Assembly (NCBI GenBank): GCA_049999765.1
Contig: JBNGIQ010005253.1
Span: forward strand, 1 to 24,360
Length of the DNA stretch: 24,360 nucleotides
From: Phaeoceros laevis
Taxonomy: Eukaryota > Anthocerotophyta > Anthocerotopsida > Notothyladales
Reading direction: 5' to 3'
In this document: in pieces, positions 8,245 to 18,998 of the stretch
Layout: every line of letters begins with the position of its first letter
Numbering within the stretch: the stretch's first letter is position 1
Made by a program: the position numbers and the translations under genes
The notes under the pieces: model-generated
Seen by the model: the letters and a program-made list of their open reading frames with translations, nothing else
Told to the model about the DNA's origin: nothing
Database searches by the model: none

Positions 8245-9318
8245 ATGGTAGGATTGTGGGGGCGGAAGGGATCGGGCACCAAGGCAGCAGCTGAGAATGC
8301 AGCTGATGGCGCCTGCGAGAAGCAGCTGGCTGAGGTGCGGATGGAGCGGCAAGTGCTGGCCAGCTTCAGGTTCAAGGAGGAGAGCATCATCGGGTGGGGG
8401 GCGTCCAGCACCGTGTACAAGGCGGTTCTGGGAGATGGCACAGCCGTGGCCCTGAAGCGCGTGGATCTCAAGCTAGGGCTGGGATTCGAGAAGGGGCTGC
8501 AAATTCTCATGGAGGTGCAGCACCCAAACTTGGCCACGATTCTGGGGTGGGATCTGTGGAGGAAGGTGGTGGTGCTCGAGTACATGCCCAATTCCTGCCT
8601 CGCCAGGCGGCTCTACTCCCGGGAGAGCGCCGGCCTGCTCCACTGGGACAGGCGGCACAGGATTGCGCTGGGAGTGGCGCGGGCGCTGGAGCATTTGCAT
8701 CACCGCTGCTCGCCTGCTCTGGTGCATGGGGACTTGAAGCCTAGCAAAATTCTCTTGGACTCGGAGATGGAGCCGTGTGTGGCAGGTTTCGGCATGGCCA
8801 AGGTCCTGGAGCAGCAACAGCAGCGAGTGGCCACTGCCTACGACGCTCCCGAGACCGCACTTGTGCTGAGACGCACTGCCAAGCAGGATGTTTTCAGCTT
8901 CGGAGTCCTGCTTCTGGAGCTGCTCACCAGGCAGTCACCCAGCAGCTCCCTGTTCGGGGACGGGCTCACAATTTCGGCTTGGGTGGACAAGGCCCTCACT
9001 TCCAGCAGCTGGCAACTTCACGTCATAGATCCTCAGTGCCTGATCGATGCCTCTGAAGCGGAATTGGCAGAGATGAAGGCACTGCTCAAATTGGGAGTCT
9101 GGTGTTCCCAGAAGCTTCCAGCTGGGCGACCTGACATGGCAACTGTCGCCAAGATCATTCGGCAAATTAGACAACCGCCTGCCTTGGCGTCTAGGTTTGA
9201 GCAAGATGTGACAGATGCTGTGCTGCCAGCGGAAAGAGCTCATCAAGGGAATGCCAATGCCACCATACGTTCGCTGATGCTCAGGAGAATGCAGTCCAGT
9301 AGAAGAGTGTTCAGCTGA
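8245..9318 (+). CDS. Receptor-like pseudokinase (FLS2/LRR-XII-like kinase domain), single exon
   Basis: 357 residues from ATG 8245; an in-frame stop at 8215 excludes earlier starts. There is no signal peptide, LRR or membrane segment, so it would be a cytoplasmic receptor-like kinase domain. Residues about 45-330 align best, from memory, with the kinase domain of FLS2-type LRR receptor kinases: IIGWGASSTVYKA, then VALK (Lys71), HGDLKPSKILLD, YDAPE and DVFSFGVLLLELLT. Several catalytic positions are changed. The helix-C glutamate aligns with Gly84, HRD is HGD (161-163), the catalytic-loop Asn is Lys168, and DFG is GFG (181-183). The ATP-binding lysine, the HGD aspartate, the APE motif and the DVFSFG aspartate remain. 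Loss of the metal-binding Asn and Asp makes phosphotransfer unlikely; a scaffold or decoy role in receptor signalling is an inference. The frame is otherwise intact, which argues against a simple pseudogene. Confidence 0.85.
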   Translation: MVGLWGRKGSGTKAAAENAADGACEKQLAEVRMERQVLASFRFKEESIIGWGASSTVYKAVLGDGTAVALKRVDLKLGLGFEKGLQILMEVQHPNLATILGWDLWRKVVVLEYMPNSCLARRLYSRESAGLLHWDRRHRIALGVARALEHLHHRCSPALVHGDLKPSKILLDSEMEPCVAGFGMAKVLEQQQQRVATAYDAPETALVLRRTAKQDVFSFGVLLLELLTRQSPSSSLFGDGLTISAWVDKALTSSSWQLHVIDPQCLIDASEAELAEMKALLKLGVWCSQKLPAGRPDMATVAKIIRQIRQPPALASRFEQDVTDAVLPAERAHQGNANATIRSLMLRRMQSSRRVFS

Positions 9319-9563
9319 TTGCTTGCTGCTTGTTGTAAGACTTGTACATATGAATCCACAAATTCGGCTATCTCTGCACCGTCGAGCGTCCTCTGTCAAC
9401 CAATTGCATGGCATTTAGTCCGCATGGCAGGCAGCTGTCAAGAGCAATGCAACTTTCACACCGGGCCGGGCGAGTAATGGAGACATAAACGAACCTCACC
9501 TCACCTCCGCGGATTGTTCTTTGCTCGCTGCCGCTCGCTGCACTTGAGCTCTCAGCGCGGCAG

Positions 9564-10792
9564 ATGGTGTTCGATGTGAGGTGTTTCTTCTCCGTTTCCC
9601 CCCCACAGAGTGCGACGGCAGAGCGAGTGGAGTATCTGGTGGTTGCCCCCCAGCGGATTCTGCTTTCCGGACCGGCTCACTGGTTGGTGCTTGCCCACAC
9701 TGTCTAGCAGTGGGATGGTCACTCGGAGATTTATGTGATGACCAATGTCTGTGCATGTTCCAGTGGCAAGACTTCGCTCCTCCTGCAGTTCGCTTATAAC
9801 ACTGCTTTGGATAAATCCGCGTCGGTGGTTTTCATCTGCAATCGCATGCAGTTGGAGTCTCATCCTCCAGTTCTTTCTCAGGTACAGCACGCCAAGTGAT
9901 TGCCTCCTAAACCGTTTGGACTAGCTGCTGCTGCTGCTGCTGCAGAATAACAATGCTGGTTGCAGGGAGTGGATCCGCGGTCGGAGGTTTTTGAAAGAAT
10001 CCATTTCAAGTAAGTGATTCTGCAGTGCTGCTTGAGGCCTGCTCGCCCTAGACTCCACAATGGCATCAGTAATTGTTGGACTGCTCGCACCTTTACAGAT
10101 ACGTGAGCAACGACGACGAGCTACGCAAGTACTTTGCAGCATTCCACTTGCAAATCCATTTGCCCCAGGCAGTGATCATTGACAACTTTAGCGACCTCTT
10201 TCAGGACAAGTAGGTCAATCCCGTTTCTCTATGATGGCCTCATGTAGCGAGTTGTCGCACATTTCCTGCCTGTGACTATGTGAAGCACGCCTTGCTGCAG
10301 ACAAAAAAAACTGCTGGAGATACGTGTTGTCAGAACTTTGGCACTCTGCCGCAATGCTATAGACTACGCCAAGTGAGCTAATTTCACTGTGACTGGGTTT
10401 GAATGTTTTCAAGGTTGACACATCTGTAATTTTAGTCCACGCTGCGTTGCAGTGGCAAGTTGCTGCCAACCAAGAAATGTGACCTCCTGGTGTCTGACAC
10501 TCATGTTGGTGGAGGACCACGCTTTCTCTACCTGCTTAGAAGATGGCTTCCTGTACACTGCACTGTGAGACGTGAGCGCATGAGTTCTGCTGATGCTTAC
10601 AAAGTTCACAGTTGACTGCGGAGCACGCTTTGAACCGTTTGTTGCAATGCTGCTCTGTTTGCAGCATCAGGACCACTCTCATTTATTTGCTCTATCTCAG
10701 AAGAGAAGGGGATTGCGTCCAGGGATCAGGCAACATATTCAAAGACAGATGATTTCGTGAGACTTGATGGTTTGGACCAATCTACATGTTAA
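9564..10792 (+). CDS. SWSAP1-like P-loop ATPase (RAD51 paralogue-like)
   Basis: Seven exons join in frame to 236 residues: 9564-9682, 9764-9881, 9966-10009, 10099-10209, 10301-10372, 10453-10571, 10665-10792. Walker A is GPAHCGKT, formed across the first intron; the Walker B-like strand is AVIIDNF in exon 4. Other recognisable stretches are SLLLQFAYNTALDK, VVFICNRMQLE, RTLALCRNAIDYA and LLVSDTH. Human SWSAP1 (229 residues) partners SWS1 (ZSWIM7) to support RAD51 filaments in homologous recombination; plant proteins of this kind share the length and motif order. Introns are about 80 to 95 bp with consensus ends (for example TTGCAG and GTAAGTG). The ATG is the first in frame, but the N-terminus before the Walker A is short, so an upstream start cannot be excluded. 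The family call is from memory. Confidence 0.8.
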
Positions 10793-10829
10793 GCTGCTAT
10801 GAAGCTGTAATCCTGTGACATATACCCAG

Positions 10830-13465
10830 ATGTTAAAGAGCCAATTTCAAGCAAGTATGCTTCCATGTGGAGCCTGGACTCCTCCATGCATCACAGCAGC
10901 TCCTGTAGAATCATGGTCAGCAAATAAGTCTCGGGCTCCGAGGATTGAGCCTAGCACTTCAGCCAGCAGGAAGCTCTGCTGCAGCTTCACTTTCCACTCT
11001 GTCAGTGAGTCAAACTTCCAAGGAGATGTGGCACATCATGGGTCTTCAGAAGTCCCACAGCAGAACCTTGAAAGAGGAAAGTTTGTCACTGGTGGAAAGT
11101 TACACTCTATGGATTTAACCCCAACCGTCCCAGACAATTCAAAACAAGTGAAGAAGGTGTTATGCCTGAGTAACGGTCATGGGGAGGATGCCATTGCTGT
11201 TAGGGTTCTGAAGGAGCTGCAGGTGCAACTCGAGCAGTTCGCAAAGTGATTCAATATCTGCACGACATTAAGCTGACATTGTCAACGTTTTCCTTTATGT
11301 TGTTTCTCAGGTTCTGGCATTGTCGCAAGGAAAGGTGGTTGATATTGAAGCCCTTCCTCTGGTTGGAATGGGGCATGCATATTCTCGAAGTGGATTTACA
11401 ACTGTGGGACCCTGTAGAACTATGCCCAGTGGAGGCTTTATATACATGAGTTTTGCCCACCTCGTTGGTGACCTCCAAGCGGGTCTACTGTCGCTGACCT
11501 TGAAACAGGTATATTCCATTGAAGTGGTTGGGTTTTGTCAACAAACAGCCTTGTGTGTCAATGCCTGCAAACCAAGAGCGATTCCAATCTTGTCAATGCG
11601 TGCCAGCTGCCTATTTTGCTTCTGTACCAACTTGATTATTTGCCGACCCACCAACATGTTATGATTGAATTCTGGTAAGTGGCGGGCAGTGATGGAGTGG
11701 AAGACAGCGAATCCAGATGGGGTCCTTGTTGCTGTCGGAGATATTTTCCCGCTGGCACTGGCTTGGCTTGTATCGAAACAGAAGAGGAAGTCCCATCATA
11801 CCATTCGACCTCCTAAATCACCTCGTTATGCTTTCATCGGAACAGCAAAGAGTGAGTTCTACATACGAGGAGATGATGGAGACCTGCTGAAACCCTCAAG
11901 TAAGTTGCCTTACTGAAGAGAACAAGTAGCTCATGTAACCAGCTGCTTAGCTTGCTGGTTTGCCAACAACTGAGAACAATATTTGTGTTGGGTGCACAGT
12001 GGAGACTATTCTCTTTCCTGGGAGTATCTACCTACCTTGGGAACGTCACATGATGTCAGATGCTCATTGTAGGTATGTCCAGTCTTGTTTTGTTCATATG
12101 AATGCCATCCTGCCCTTACTCAGCACTTACTGCAACTTCAACACAAAATGATTGCCATTCTGAGTACGCCATATCTGGAGGTTGATTGGTTCCTTTTTAA
12201 AACATCAGGCTAGTGGTTCCACGGGATAGCCTTACTGTGAAGTATTTGAAGCGGGAGCTTCCACTTTCTGCTCAAGCAAAAGTAAAGGCTGAGACACATT
12301 CTTCCAAAACACTGTTTTCCATTATGGAAGTGATTAGCCTCACTGTCAAATAAAGGTTCCTATGTTGACGAATTTTGATATCGCACGGCTTAGATTTTTA
12401 TATTTCAGGTGCAAGACTTGGGGAACCCCATGATGGATGGGCTGGAGCCCACTGGGATTCTAGACTTTGTAGACCAACAACACCCTCCTCCTGCCCACCG
12501 GCTCACCATTCTTCCTGGCTCCAGAGAACCTGAGGTAGGGCAAGTGCTTCATGTTTGAAAAGAAGTGTTCAGTATGGCATTGGTGTGTCTCGATAAAATG
12601 CTGCCCCTGATGTCAAAATCTACACTCCTTGACAACAGGTGCATGCCAACTGGCATCTTTTACTACGAGTGGTGGAAGCAGTGCTGACAGAATTTGGAAC
12701 AGAATCGGTCTTTTTCTTCACACCGATTGTGCCTTCCCTGGAGCCAGCAGAGTTCACAAAGGCACTTTCATATTTACATTGGCAATCTGAAGGGTTAGCT
12801 TTTCAACCATGCAACTCGGATGGAGATGCATCCTTGGCAGCACATGGTGCTCTTTCTTTTATGTATCCTCCTGTACAGAGCAAGGGTATAAAGACTTGGC
12901 CTGCAAACAATAGTACCCCTATTCTCATTTTTTCCAAGGGTGTTTCAAAAATGTTCCTCGTGCGAGGTGGCTTCAGCGACTGTGCACACTGGGCAAATGC
13001 TGGCATCGCCATGGCTGGAACTGCAACGGAGCAACTTGTAAGATGTGCTTTATGTTGTCTGGCCGTTTCCAGTCCTATACCTGTAGTATCCCCATGACCT
13101 CGTGTTCATCTTGTTTCCTGCAGGTGGGTCTTGGTAGACCCGTATTTACCATACCTGGCAATGGACCACAGTTTTCCTATGCCTTTGCAGAAGCACAGAC
13201 AAGACTTCTTGGAAAATCGGTAATATGTGGTGAAGTTTCGTACTGTCCATGTCAAAATGCTGGAGGAAAGGACATGAACCTGACCTTGCATTATGTGCAG
13301 GTTGTACTTTGCTCAGAGCCGGTTGAGGTAGCAGAGCGGTTGCACAATCTTCTGACCACAGAAGATCGGCGGAAAGCGTTTCAACAAAATGGATTGCGTC
13401 GCATGGGCCCAAGTGGAGCTGCCAAGGGGATAGCGCGACAACTGTGGACCCAATTACTCTGTTAA
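10830..13465 (+). CDS. Lipid-A-disaccharide synthase-related protein (TIGR03492-like), plastid
   Basis: Nine exons join in frame to 580 residues: 10830-11222, 11311-11508, 11680-11899, 12000-12072, 12209-12281, 12409-12534, 12639-13037, 13124-13219, 13301-13465. The family is an LpxB-related, GT-B-fold-type group found in cyanobacteria and plastid-bearing plants, whose substrate is not established as far as I know. Conserved blocks are LSNGHGEDAIAVRVL, LPLVGMGHAY, GPCRTMPSGGFIYM, VLVAVGDIFPL, AFIGTAKSEFY, SIYLPWERHMM, GNPMMDGLEPTG, LPGSREPE, GIAMAGTATEQ and PGNGPQFSYAFAEAQ. The first 60 or so residues are rich in Ser, Thr, Ala and Arg with few acidic residues, as in a chloroplast transit peptide. 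The start could be 10830 or the in-frame ATG at 10857. The acceptor before exon 3 ends in AAG, not CAG. It starts 37 bp after the previous stop. Confidence 0.85.
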
Positions 13466-14556
13466 TGGGAACATCCAACTCTAGTCATTTATTCACTTGG
13501 TGGACTTCTGGGAGTTGCGAAGTGTCGTTGGATGCAGCATAGGGAAATTCAACATTGAAGCTTGTGTCTGATGAGTCGATTCAGTCTTGACTAGACTATT
13601 TCGTGCGCGAATATGTTTTCACCATGATTTGACGTGCGTGGTGAACGCATAACAGTCTGCGGCCACATTATTAGACTCCATGTCGTCACACCGTAGCATT
13701 ACGCTTAGAGATCAATGGTGAGCGGTATAGGATGGATCATAGAACCACGTCCACCAAACGTTATCGGCCCCAGGTTTTTCAGCCGGAAACTTTTACATTG
13801 CACTGTCCTGTCCTAAACAAGTAGTCTATCGAAAACGAGTCGAACTTTATTACGTACTCAACCCTTTTTGGACAGATAACAAGCCCGATAGCCAGCCCGA
13901 TGGATCAAGCCGGTGAATCTGTGATATGCCCTGCCCTTCCAACTCCCATAGTTGTGCGGTGAACCGGTGATATGCCCTGCCCTTCCACTTGCCATGGTTG
14001 TGCGCCATAGAAACGCCGCGGCAACAATTCCCACCACCGCGCCTGATCCTACCATTGCTGATACCGGACTCCAAGCGTCTCCACTTGAGTCTCCACTGTT
14101 CTGTGTGTCTCCACTTTTAAGCAATAAACACAACACACTTGAGAGCAGAGTCCCAGCAACCCTAGGGCCATGCCCAGGGTATCCGCGTGCTCTTGACTAG
14201 GACGGCGGGCATTCAACTACCTCAGACCCGGAAACCGACCAAAAAGCGCTTGAACGCACCAGTCTGGTGACAAGCTGGGGGATCATACGACCGCGCAATT
14301 GATGAAGGAGGTTACTTTCTGCGTTTATACCTGCACCATTAAGGAACTGAGCGCTGAGGGCACACCGGAGGCTTCCACAGGAAAGTTTTGTGGTTCCTCC
14401 CTACAGAGGTTCATCCTTTTTGGAACCAAAGGGCAGGAGTGGCTCCACCCGTGGGGAGGAAACTGAATGGTAAAGGAGGTTACTTTCTGCGTTTATACCT
14501 GCACAAACACGGACGTCAATGAAGTAGACAACATACACCGGCAAAATACTCAAGAT
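13466..14556. other. Convergent 3' region, no gene recognised
   Basis: This lies between two genes transcribed towards each other and should hold both 3' untranslated regions. It contains an imperfect duplication (13921-13958 and 13967-14004; block GTGATATGCCCTGCCCTTCC) and a 32-bp direct repeat (see separate entry). A minus-strand frame at 13858-14136 has a membrane-like VGSGAVVGIVAAAFLW stretch, but no in-frame ATG opens it and it runs through the duplication, so I do not call it a gene. Confidence 0.5.
14305..14504. repeat. 32-bp direct repeat flanking 136 bp
   Basis: AAGGAGGTTACTTTCTGCGT and 12 further bases occur identically at 14305-14336 and 14473-14504. The 136 bp between has no coding potential. 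It could be a small duplication or the remnant of an insertion with long direct repeats; no terminal inverted repeat is clear. Confidence 0.8.
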
Positions 14557-14660
14557 ATATCACCTGGCCTAGCTTTTGAAAGCTTTTTTTTGAAACACCA
14601 GAGGTCAGGACATATCACCTGGCCTTGCTTTTGAAAGCTTTCTTTGAAACACCAGATTTG
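14557..14660 (-). repeat. 55-bp tandem duplication of the helicase gene's last codons
   Basis: The block beginning ATATCACCTGG at 14612 and extending into the last exon of the RNA helicase recurs at 14557. The gene copy encodes [12 protein letters not shown]-stop; the downstream copy reads GVSKKKAFKS-stop in one frame, with an A-run expansion and a TAG. The duplicate lies after the true stop and so is part of the 3' untranslated region. Confidence 0.8.
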
Positions 14661-17600
14661 CTCCGCTTCTCTTGCTGTGACCCATGTTTCAATCTTTTCA
14701 CATCTCCGTCAGTCGATTCCTCCATATCTAGCTTGCGCTTCTTGTTAGGAACAATTTTTTTTCCTGACTTCTTTGGCACTATCTTGCCAGCTGCCCTGGC
14801 TCTTTCAGCACCCTTTGCAGCCTTTGCTCTCTGGTATGCTACATCCACAACAGATCTACCACGTTTCTCTCCAATCTTGTTCTTTGAACCAGGGTTTTCC
14901 TGCTGCAGTCAACATCGTGAACAATAGTTACAACTACAGATTCTCTTGGAGGCAGCATTAACGGTTCCGCAATACCCCCTCCTGGATTGTACGGTGCCAG
15001 CTAGCCACCAGGTGGTGAGTCCTGCTAAGATTACACACTGCATCTGCCTGCGTGAAAAGGACAACGACATTTCAGATACAACATTCTGAAATGTACACAC
15101 CTTGTCAGCTGATGTAAGCTCAAAATCCTCCGCATCTTCACGAGCAGCTTCTAAACGGCGCCGCTTCTTACGAGTCATTTTTTTCTGCTCAGATGACAAA
15201 TACAAAGTGTTACGAACAAAAGAGTATGGTGACTCGTCATGGTATCACAGGAAATGAGAAAGATAGCATACCTCTTTTTCAGCTTTCCTCCTCTCCTTCT
15301 TTTTGATCTCGTCAGCTTCTTCAACCGTGATGACTTTTTTTACCTTCTTGGTTCCGTCTTTGGCAGCCTGCCAACAAGATAAATCAAAAAACGGTTTCTC
15401 AGCCTACAACTCGTACTGGCTGGGCATTACCCTTCTGAATCTGAAACGAAATGGTTTTTAGGTGTGACCTTGGAAGCTTCAGCTATCGCAGTCTTGTCCC
15501 TCGAGGTTTGGAACCAAACTTTCTTTGGTCGTGCATAGATCTCTGCTTCATGATCCATCAAGTTCTGAGCCTGCAAGACGTTGAAGGGCACAGATGAACT
15601 TGAATGTACAGCAACGTGTACAACTAAGCTTTTAGGGACAGGGCCGCTGGAAGTTGAAGTAGAAGCCCGATCAGGTACCTTATTTGCCTCCATTTCTGCC
15701 TTCCTTAATGCTCTCTCGTCCCTTTAAACCAAACATAGTTATAGGTGAGAAACATCGTTGTAAGGAAAAAAACCCCTAGGCACAGAAAAGACAACCGCAT
15801 TTCTCATAAGTGATCGTAACGAGCTCACCTCTCTTCAGAAATAACGGTGCGCACATCTTCTTCCATTTCCTCTATTTTCTTTCGATACATTTCCACAGCT
15901 AGGGCTGCTACTAGTCTACTTTGCAACTTCGAGCCCACTTTCTTGGCCTTTTGAAAAAAATTACAGGTCAGACACAACATACAGAAGATGTAAGTGACGA
16001 GAAAGAAAGCAGGATGTGGTCATGTGCTTACAATTGCCTTCAGTATCGACCGTTCCTTGTCCAAAACAAACGTCACTGCACATCCTTTTTGTCCCGCCCT
16101 AGCTGTTCTTCCAACTCGATGAACATAGCTGCAGATAACCATGACAATTGCTGTTTCATAAGGCCACAGCTAGAATTCAACAACCACTTAGCATTGCTTT
16201 CAATTCAGGAGGGATACGAGCAAGCCAAGATTTGTGGTTAGAGCACCTTACGTGGTTATGTCACGTGGACAGTGAAAGTTTATCACCGTCTCGACGCCAA
16301 TAATGTCCAAACCCTAACCACAATATAAGCCGTGAGACGCGCCCTCAAAGTTTCCAGCACAGCTAGTTTCTGTCAACCGTGCTTCCACTGCATACTTGCA
16401 AGAGAAAAACTTACTCGTGCTGCTACATCTGTAGCAATCAGAAAGTCAACCTCCATTTTGCGGAAGGACTCCAAGGCCTGTGTTTCACATAATGGCACTT
16501 TGAGAGAGGGCGCCTAAAAAGTAAAGCATTACGAAGTGACAGAGCCTACAACAGCCCAAGCTAATCTTGCCTCCAATCGTTGCGTTTGTGTCAAGTTGCC
16601 ATGCAATTCAGCTGCCTTCAGGCCCGACAATCCAAAGAGAATTTTCAACCGATGTGCTTCTAACTTGGTTCCACTGCACAGAACACAGCCGTTTAGCACA
16701 GGCAGAAAGACACATGAGGTGCAACACAGACTACTCACGAGAAATACCTGAAGCATAACACCGGACATGCTACGCAAAACAGGAATTTTACCTGAATATT
16801 ATAACTTTGGATTTGTATGTTCGCAGGCACAGAGCCAACAAAACAGCCTCCTTGTTCTCTTCTTGAGAAGGTCGGAATCTTACAACCCTGGTATGACGAT
16901 AACATGAAGATTAGCATGTCTGCCTTACCAACCAGCGGAGACATGGGCCAAAATCTCTTTGGACTATATCCTCCTTGAGATAAAAAGTTAGCACGACATA
17001 CTCTTCCAATAGAGTTGAAGGCCGCTTAGTGCTTGGGTCAGCTGACAGACGGACAGGTTTGTCGAGTGACAGTTTTACAAGTTCTGTAACTTCTTCTGTC
17101 ATTGTAGCCGAAAAAAGCATCGTCTGCCTTCTTTTAGGGCACATACGGACCTTCACATCAGAAATAGCATGAGAATCCTGCTACCACTCACAACCAGGCC
17201 AGTGCAATCAATTGCAGCAAACACCCTACCCTTCTTCCTTATTGAACAAAACAAGGTGAGGTGCGAATCAGAATTTTGCACTAAACAGCGTACCAGTTCT
17301 TCCACCTCTTTGCTGAAACCCATCTCCAAGAGTCGGTCTGCTTCATCTAAAACCAGTATTGCAAGCTCCTCCAGACCAACTGATTGTGTATTATGCAAGT
17401 GGTCAATCATGCGCCCTGGTGTTGCAACAACAATATCAGGGTTTGATCGTAGTCCCACTTCTTGCACCTGACAAGCGCACCCAGTGACTCCGTCAAATCT
17501 CATGAAAACCGAGCAACAAAATGCAGCTCCAACCCAGTACAAGGACCAATAAGAATAAGAATCATGATTCTTGAAGCGCTAGAAACCGACCTTCATGGAA

Positions 17601-18998
17601 AGCCCACCAACTATGAGGCAAGCACGGATATCTGTGAACTGTGCCAGTTTCTCCACCATACTGTGCACTCTGATCATAAAAAACACCACAGGAGTACAAT
17701 CGTAAGAAACCAGTTTCATATAATCAGACGCTGCAGCAAATGGCTGCCAAGCACGACACCAAACACTCGCTCGGGGTACTTCGACATTACTGAACAGCAA
17801 GTTCTCGTGTAGGTGTCAAAATCATGACTCTGATGGCAGGCACTCTTCTTGGTCGATAAAGCAATCTTTCCAACAACGGTAGAGCAAATGCTGCAGTCTG
17901 TGATATATGCCAGTACAGACGAGAAGCTAAGAACAAAGAAGACCTCAAATTGCTCGTGACTAAATTTTTTTTAAGAACAAGTGCAGCTCTCACCTTTCCT
18001 GATCCAGTGACAGCACTGCCGCAGATATCTCTACCTGTCAATCCCAGCGGAATGCAAGCTGCCTGTATATAAGTTGGGTCAGACGGCTTGACATTCAACA
18101 GGTACATTGGACAGGCCCTAAAATCCAAGCACAAACTGACCAAAACTCATTTCCTCTACTGCTACTGTCAGAACACTTAATGCTTTCGACACACGAGAAA
18201 TCACAGACTTTCAGTATTCAAAATCACCAAATACTTAAGCAAACCGAACTTGTCATGTTGGAAACCTGGATAGGAGTTGGTCGCGTGTACCCTAGAGCTT
18301 CACAGGCACGTAGCAATGGGCGGGACAAGTTCAGGTCGGAAAATGAGTTGGCACTGAAGGAAGCTCCTTCTGCTGAGGCAAAGAACTTGGCAGGCCCTCT
18401 CTTCAGACCAACGCCATTTGCATCTTGAACGACAATCTTTGCCAGATATCCCACAACTGAGTTAGCTGAAATAGCGACGTTCCTTACACAGCTCCTACGA
18501 ACCACTTCTTTTAACGTCAGACCATATGCAGTCCTGGTCTAGCTTTGGTACCGTAGTGTTCTGCACATTCTTCGTCCTACTGTTGTCCATTCCATTTTGA
18601 GGTTTCTGGTTCTCCAACTCTTCCGGATGCTCCTCACTATCATCGTCCTCGTCGCCTTTTTCGGAAGCTACGTCTTCACTATCTGAGTCTCCCTCCTCAA
18701 CTTGTTGATGGTCAACAGCATCTTCCCTGTTGTCACCATCGTCCTCGGCCACATACTGATGTTTTGTTTCCTCATTCACGTCCTCTTCGCTGACATCACT
18801 CCCTCCCTCCCTTCGCCGCTTGACACGAGACTCCTTCCTTAGCTGCAGCTGTGAAATCTTATGGTCAACGGACGTGGTCCTCCGCCTGACATGCTCTTCC
18901 TCCGAACCAGCTGTGTACTTGGAAAATTCCCAGGGAGACTGTGCCTTGCTTGCTGGCTGACCCTCAGTATCGTCATCAAATACAAAGCTTTGATTCAT
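14615..18998 (-). CDS. DEAD-box RNA helicase, RH28/DRS1/DDX27 type
   Basis: An ATP-dependent RNA helicase; relatives (yeast Drs1, DDX27, Arabidopsis RH28) act in 60S ribosome assembly in the nucleolus. Start ATG 18998 ([10 protein letters not shown]), then a long acidic N-terminus in exon 1 (3' end uncertain, about 18510-18560). Later exons: to 18266; 18062-17994; 17897-17791; 17669-17591; 17467-17294; 17150 to about 16930-17010; about 16854-16792; 16673-16571; 16477-16415; 16313-16252; 16128-16032; 15947-15829; 15721-15679; 15570-15469; 15367-15272; 15184-15101; 14899-14615. All motifs are intact: GYTRPTPIQ (Q), TGSGKTAAF (I, split by an intron), PTRELAVQ (Ia), VATPGR (Ib), VLDEAD (II), SAT (III), VIIFSGTK (IV), ATDVAARGLD (V) and [10 protein letters not shown] (VI). 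The C-terminal tail is lysine-rich ([24 protein letters not shown]), as in the family. One intron appears to be GC-AG. Confidence 0.92.
16478..16570 (-). other. Probable GC-AG intron
   Basis: Between exons encoding [10 protein letters not shown] and [13 protein letters not shown], the donor reads TTGGAG|GCAAGATTAG and the acceptor GAAACACAG|GCC, both phase 0. Joining them reproduces the conserved family sequence without insertion (QRLDSLELFRK in relatives). No GT donor in the vicinity does so. Confidence 0.65.

Noticed and set aside
7949-8245. 98-codon plus-strand frame upstream of the pseudokinase
   Set aside because: It is in a different frame from the kinase, contains no receptor or LRR signature, and has no convincing junction to the kinase exon.
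13858-14136. 92-codon minus-strand frame with a membrane-like segment
   Set aside because: It has no in-frame ATG upstream of the segment before a stop, and its second half is made by a local 46-bp duplication.
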